Shown: positions 59,996 to 64,000 of the stretch, one piece after another
How the letters are laid out: the number at the start of each line of letters is the position of its first letter
Numbering within the stretch: the stretch's first letter is position 1
NCBI RefSeq assembly: GCF_028705895.1
Contig: NZ_JAQWCQ010000005.1
Span: forward strand, 1-64,000
Direction of reading: 5' to 3'
Origin: Massilibacteroides sp.
GTDB taxonomy: Bacteria > Bacteroidota > Bacteroidia > Bacteroidales > Tannerellaceae
Length of the DNA stretch: 64,000 bases
Translations under genes and position numbers: made by a program
The notes under the pieces: generated by a model
What the model was told of the DNA's origin: nothing
The model's input: the letters and a program-made list of their open reading frames with translations, nothing else
Databases searched by the model: none

Positions 59996-61206
59996 GAATG
60001 AAAGAACAACATAGTATATTTCTGATCCTGTTAGGATTTATCGCATCGTTTTGGAGTTGCGAACGAGAAACGCCTATTCTCAGTTTGGGATTAGATGATG
60101 AATATTATTTATATCGGATGCAGGGCTATCGGTTTTCGCCCGGGTTTACAGGAGATTCTTATCGGTGGAGTCTGTTGTTACCAGATGGCAGGGACTCATT
60201 ACTCTCAACCGAACACAGTTATACTTTTGTTCAGAAAGAGGAGGGGAGCTATTCTATTCGCTTTGAGATTCTTGATGCGGAAAAACCATACGTTTTTGAT
60301 TTTGAGGTGGAAGTCTTACATGAGACTGTAGAGTATAGTCCTTATATCTCTCGTGTGCTTGAATACAAACCGGCTCCCGGACAGTTCGTTAATGAAATGC
60401 CTTTATATGAGGAAGGTGATACTGAGGAAACAATGCGAAAAAAAGCGGAAGAGAATATTTCCGGCAAAAACGATGTGATGATTTCTTTAGGTGGTTTCGG
60501 AGGCTATGTAACTTTTGGCTTTGATCATACAGTAATGAATGTAAAAGGGGGTAAAGATTTTTCGATACTCGGCAATGCTTTTTATTCTTTGGTGGAAGTT
60601 GGAAAATCAGGTGGTAGTTGCGAACCGGGTATTGTAATGGTAGCCTTTGATGAAAATCAAAACGGTCAACCGGACGAGGAGGAATGGTTTGAATTAGCCG
60701 GTAGTGAATACTATAAACCGGAAACTTTCAAGAATTATAAAATTACTTATTATAAACCTGAAGCAGATAAGCTACCGTTGCCCGATAATAGCGGTAATCT
60801 GACAGATACTACTTATGTCAAATGGATCGATAATCTGGGAATGAGCGGTTACATTCCTAAAAATAAATTTCACAAACAAGATTATTATCCCAAGTGGATC
60901 AATGAAACAGAGCTCTCTTTTCAGGGGACACGGTTGGCTGATAATGCGGAGGATGTCAGTGGGTTGGGTACGTATTGGGTATTATACTCGTATGATTGGG
61001 GATATGTGGACAATCATCCGAATGACTCTACGTCATTGATTAGTTTTGATATAGACTGGGCAATAGATAAAAATGGTCAGCCGGTTGATCTTCCGGGTGT
61101 AGATTTCGTACGCGTCTATACAGGAATAAATCAATCTTGCGGTTGGATAGGTGAAACCTCTACAGAAATAATTCGTGCACAGGATTTACACCTTGAAGCA
61201 AAATAA
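59992..61206 (+). CDS. Cobalamin-locus surface lipoprotein, unknown fold
   Basis: This 404-aa lipoprotein has a lipobox ending in Cys23 (ASFWSCERET). The start at 59992 overlaps the btuG stop (ATGA), indicating coupling; a longer frame opens upstream but lies inside btuG and lacks a signal. After an Ig-like N-terminal region (about 40-130) comes a domain with ISLGGFGGYVTFGFDH and the calcium-binding-like DENQNGQPDEEEW. No catalytic motif was recognised. Placement in a B12-repressed operon suggests a role in B12 capture or handover at the cell surface, which is inference. Confidence 0.8.
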   Translation: MRMKEQHSIFLILLGFIASFWSCERETPILSLGLDDEYYLYRMQGYRFSPGFTGDSYRWSLLLPDGRDSLLSTEHSYTFVQKEEGSYSIRFEILDAEKPYVFDFEVEVLHETVEYSPYISRVLEYKPAPGQFVNEMPLYEEGDTEETMRKKAEENISGKNDVMISLGGFGGYVTFGFDHTVMNVKGGKDFSILGNAFYSLVEVGKSGGSCEPGIVMVAFDENQNGQPDEEEWFELAGSEYYKPETFKNYKITYYKPEADKLPLPDNSGNLTDTTYVKWIDNLGMSGYIPKNKFHKQDYYPKWINETELSFQGTRLADNAEDVSGLGTYWVLYSYDWGYVDNHPNDSTSLISFDIDWAIDKNGQPVDLPGVDFVRVYTGINQSCGWIGETSTEIIRAQDLHLEAK

Positions 61207-61233
61207 TAAATGAATAACAAATAAGAATAAAAA

Positions 61234-62973
61234 ATGAACAGGATCTTTACTTTATTAGTTGCATTATCTGTTTCTTTTTCTGTTTTTAGCCAGGAAGAAA
61301 CAGAATATACTGAAGGAGTCTTCATTGTTAATGAAGATTGGTACGGACATCAGAATAGTACTATTAATTTTCTTTCTGATGACGGAGAATGGACATATCG
61401 GGTTTTCCAGAAAAATAATTCCGGAAAAGAATTAGGTTGTACAAGTCAGTTCGGAGCGATCTATGGAGGAAAATTCTATGTCGTGTCAAAACAAGAACGT
61501 GATCCCGGAGCTCAGGTAACCGGTAGTCGTTTTGCTGTTTGTGATGCTAAAACAATGAAATGCCTGAAAGAGTTTCAAACGATTGCAACAGACGATTCGG
61601 GTAAATCAATCGCTGACGGTCGTTCGTTTCTTGGTGTAAATGAGAAAAAAGGATATATCGGTACAAGCAACGGTATCTGGCTTTATGATATAGAGAAGAT
61701 GGAGATCGGAAACCAGATCGAAGGAACCGGAAACCCCAATGGCTCGGGTTATGGGCAATTATATTATGCGCAAATAGGAACAATGATCCGTACAGAAGAT
61801 TATGTGTTTGCGGTACATCAGAAAAACGGTCTGATTGTTATTGACCCTGAAACGGATAAAGTAATACGCACAATTGCTCCACCTGAATATATAGATGAAG
61901 AAGAGGTTAAATCCCGTGGGTTTGGTTCAATAGTACAATCTAAGGACGGTTCCTTATGGATCAGTATGGCATATAACACAGCCGGTGGTGGAGGAACACT
62001 GCCTTATCTGATTAAAATGAACCCCTATACCTTTGAAGCAGATACAATTCAGATTCCGAATGAACAAGGCATTGAAGAAATTCCTAACTCTTGGTATGCC
62101 TGGACTGCCGATGGTTTTTGTGCAAGTACGCAGGAAAATAAGATTTACTGGAATGGAAACAATGGTAATAGCTGGTTTAAAGGCAGAAGAATATTCTGTT
62201 ATGACATAGACAACAATACTTTTTCAAAGATTTATGATTTTGAAGAAATGCCGGGCAACTGGATATTGTATGGTGCAGGGTTTAGATTGCATCCAGTGAC
62301 AGACGATATCTATGCCTCTATATTTCACGAGTTTCAGGATCCGACTTATGAGACAGTGCGTATAAATAATAAAGGAGAATTGCTTCACGAATACCCGATG
62401 ATTTCAAATTACTGGTTTCCGGCCATGCCTGTATTTCCCGATAATCATGTACCGGTGGTTACTGATATTCCAAATGTTTATTGTAACAGGGCGGATACTT
62501 ATACGCTTCCTCTAAATACTTATGTCAAAGATGAAGATAATACGTCTGTCTCTATCGTAAAAACAGTTTTAAGTAATAGTGCTCCTGATATTTATGAAGC
62601 AACCACGCGTAACGGGGAATTACAGATTAATCCTGTTGGTGACAAGACAGGTAGTGGAACTATTATAGTGCAATTCAATTCGAATGGACAGCTCATTAGC
62701 CGGAATATTAACGTAACGATTGGCGATCTGCCTACGGCAACCGAAACTGTTTCTACAGATAACGAACGCATTTATATTGCCAATAATACACTGTATGCTG
62801 AAAATTGCAACGCATACCAAATCAGCCTGTTTAATATCAATGGTGTAAAATTGAAAGAAATAAGAATTGGCGGAAATGAGTATTCCGAATCGCTCAATCT
62901 ACCAAGAGGAATCTATATCCTTCACGCCACGAAAGACGGCTCCGTTATAACGAGAAAAATTGTAATAAAGTAA
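61234..62973 (+). CDS. Secreted DUF5074-like beta-propeller with C-terminal sorting tail
   Basis: This 579-aa protein has a signal peptide (1-19), a beta-propeller region (about 25-390; for example GGKFYVVSKQERDPG and GSLWISMAYN), an Ig-like domain (about 405-485) and a C-terminal sorting-type tail (about 495-579, LPRGIYILHATKDG) like that of the Big_2 protein. The propeller resembles that of the preceding btuG-like protein, but it has no lipobox and would be anchored or secreted through its tail. A second B12-binding surface protein is a reasonable hypothesis. It is the last gene of the plus-strand cobalamin operon. Confidence 0.82.
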   Translation: MNRIFTLLVALSVSFSVFSQEETEYTEGVFIVNEDWYGHQNSTINFLSDDGEWTYRVFQKNNSGKELGCTSQFGAIYGGKFYVVSKQERDPGAQVTGSRFAVCDAKTMKCLKEFQTIATDDSGKSIADGRSFLGVNEKKGYIGTSNGIWLYDIEKMEIGNQIEGTGNPNGSGYGQLYYAQIGTMIRTEDYVFAVHQKNGLIVIDPETDKVIRTIAPPEYIDEEEVKSRGFGSIVQSKDGSLWISMAYNTAGGGGTLPYLIKMNPYTFEADTIQIPNEQGIEEIPNSWYAWTADGFCASTQENKIYWNGNNGNSWFKGRRIFCYDIDNNTFSKIYDFEEMPGNWILYGAGFRLHPVTDDIYASIFHEFQDPTYETVRINNKGELLHEYPMISNYWFPAMPVFPDNHVPVVTDIPNVYCNRADTYTLPLNTYVKDEDNTSVSIVKTVLSNSAPDIYEATTRNGELQINPVGDKTGSGTIIVQFNSNGQLISRNINVTIGDLPTATETVSTDNERIYIANNTLYAENCNAYQISLFNINGVKLKEIRIGGNEYSESLNLPRGIYILHATKDGSVITRKIVIK

Positions 62974-62981
62974 GTTTGTGT

Positions 62982-63021
62982 TTTTACGGGATTAAAGTTT
63001 ATAACCTTTGATCCCGTAAAA
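62982..63021. terminator. Hairpin at convergent 3' ends
   Basis: TTTTACGGGAT and ATCCCGTAAAA form an 11-bp perfect stem with a short inner AAAG/CTTT stem. The stop codon of the minus-strand transporter lies in one arm. T runs are short, so it is a probable but modest terminator for both converging transcripts. Confidence 0.6.
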
Positions 63022-64000
63022 CATAATATAAATAAAGCATACTAATGGTATGATGAAGCCTATAGCCATTGTCTTTTCACCCATATAACCCATTAACATG
63101 GGAGCAAAAGCTCCTCCCGATACTCCCATAATGATGTACGAGGAGGCTCTTTTAGTATAAGACCCCATCCCCGATAATCCCAAGGCAAAAATAGTAGGGA
63201 ACATAATCGACATAAAAAAGAAACTGGCATACAAGGCATATAACGAGATCGTACCAAGTTGTAAAATCACTAATATCATGGCTATGACACATATTAAGGA
63301 ATAGGCTGTCAATAGTTTATGCGCTTTGAAGCGTCCCATAATGAAACTGCCCGATAGACGTCCGATCATGAATAATAACATACCACCGAACGCAAGAAAA
63401 TGAGAGGCCTTAAGAGGAGTGATGGTTGTGTCGAGTTCGGTTACATAGTTAATGAAGAAACTGAATATACCCGTCTGAGCTGCACAATAAAGAAACTGTG
63501 CTATAACCGCTAATAAAAAATGTTTATGCTTCCACATAGGACGAGATGGTTCCGACGCAACGATCTGTTCATCTTTCTCTTCTATATTAGGTAAGCGCGT
63601 GAAAGCAAACAAGATCGCAATTAACAATGTGCAAATACCCAGTATTATATATGGTTTTGTTAATGCCATAGTGTCTCCCGCTTCTGCTCCTAAGATTAAT
63701 TGTCCGCCAATAAACGGACCTAATACCCAGCCTAAACCGTTAAAAGACTGAGAGAGATTGATGCGTTGAGCTGCACTTTCCTTCGGTCCTAAAACGGTAG
63801 AATAAGGATTTGCTGCCGTTTCTAAAACACATAATCCGCAGGCAACAATAAACAAGGCTATCAGAAAAGGATCTGCTGAGTGTAAATAAGCTGCAGGTAT
63901 AAAACTTAACGCCCCAAGAGCATAGAGTAATAATCCGAGAATGATGCCTTTCTTATAGCCATAACGTTTCATAAACAATCCCGCCGGTATGCCGATTAAA
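62992..64000 (-). CDS. FucP-like sugar MFS transporter (5' end beyond window)
   Basis: This is the C-terminal part of an inner-membrane proton-coupled sugar symporter of the L-fucose permease family. The frame stays open to the window edge (LIGIPAGLFMKRYGYKKG), so the N terminus lies beyond 64000; a TTG at 63978 is not the true start. About 336 residues with ten or so hydrophobic segments are visible. Conserved features include the FMKRYGYKKGI loop, CGLCVLETAANPYS, and QSFNGLGWVLGPFIGG. Sugar specificity (fucose, glucose or galactose) cannot be deduced. Confidence 0.88.
   Translation of the reverse strand, partial: LIGIPAGLFMKRYGYKKGIILGLLLYALGALSFIPAAYLHSADPFLIALFIVACGLCVLETAANPYSTVLGPKESAAQRINLSQSFNGLGWVLGPFIGGQLILGAEAGDTMALTKPYIILGICTLLIAILFAFTRLPNIEEKDEQIVASEPSRPMWKHKHFLLAVIAQFLYCAAQTGIFSFFINYVTELDTTITPLKASHFLAFGGMLLFMIGRLSGSFIMGRFKAHKLLTAYSLICVIAMILVILQLGTISLYALYASFFFMSIMFPTIFALGLSGMGSYTKRASSYIIMGVSGGAFAPMLMGYMGEKTMAIGFIIPLVCFIYIMFYGIKGYKL

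Overview
The window comes from a Bacteroidetes chromosome, most likely order Bacteroidales. It has paired SusC/SusD outer-membrane genes, a hybrid two-component system, an ECF-sigma/FecR/STN-SusC circuit, TAnnTTTG -7 promoter elements (consensus of this phylum), few Shine-Dalgarno sequences, and C-terminal tails resembling type IX sorting domains. The genus cannot be fixed from sequence alone; the gene set fits Parabacteroides or Dysgonomonas-type lineages. No rRNA, tRNA, CRISPR array or phage was seen.

Layout. 1-830: gene-free, AT-rich, with a 286-bp foldback MITE-like element bounded by an 8-bp target duplication. 831-1742: secreted GH73-LysM muralytic enzyme. 2028-8931: branched-chain amino-acid operon leuA-leuC-leuD-(leuA/cimA paralogue)-mgsA-leuB, preceded by an attenuator with a 24-residue Leu/Ile-rich leader peptide that had not been called as a gene. 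9000-12964: TPR protein, MscS channel, lipoprotein, MFS exporter. 13044-22320: SusD/SusC pair with a divergent hybrid two-component regulator whose phospho-acceptor His and Asp are replaced by Asn and Glu. 22551-30844: secreted EEP-fold hydrolase, SusD and STN-SusC, with FecR anti-sigma and divergent ECF sigma factor. 30841-34719: small acetyltransferase, two-gene radical-SAM DNA-repair-like pair, VOC protein, nitroreductase. 34774-41726: PD-(D/E)XK nuclease (AddB-like), a 52-bp GC-rich palindrome cluster, aspartate dehydrogenase, 2-hydroxyacid dehydrogenase, TPR protein. 41810-53791: lepA, an unusual aromatic/Ser-Arg-rich secreted protein, an OmpP1/FadL-type porin, an ECF-type sigma factor followed by an uncalled 57-aa ORF, rpe, a short ComEC, nrnA, DUF4827 lipoprotein, glmM, gpmA. 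54163-62973: a vitamin B12 acquisition locus with two divergent cobalamin riboswitches about 60 bp apart, one driving a Big_2 surface protein, the other btuB, a btuG-like lipoprotein and two further surface proteins. The window ends inside a FucP-like sugar transporter.

How the parts work together. The leader peptide (5 Ile and 4 Leu codons) and a second LeuA-family enzyme together suggest that the leu operon feeds both leucine and isoleucine synthesis. The two Sus-type loci use different control logic (hybrid two-component versus sigma/anti-sigma), and neither carries a recognisable glycoside hydrolase. The B12 locus looks like a complete surface-capture and TonB-dependent import module in which both arms are shut off by cobalamin.

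Best candidates for something undescribed: the phosphotransfer-dead hybrid two-component regulator (18316-22320), the leu attenuator (2028-2174), the paired B12 riboswitches with uncharacterised surface proteins, the foldback element at 363-664, and the palindrome families at 37726-37802 and 54071-54136.
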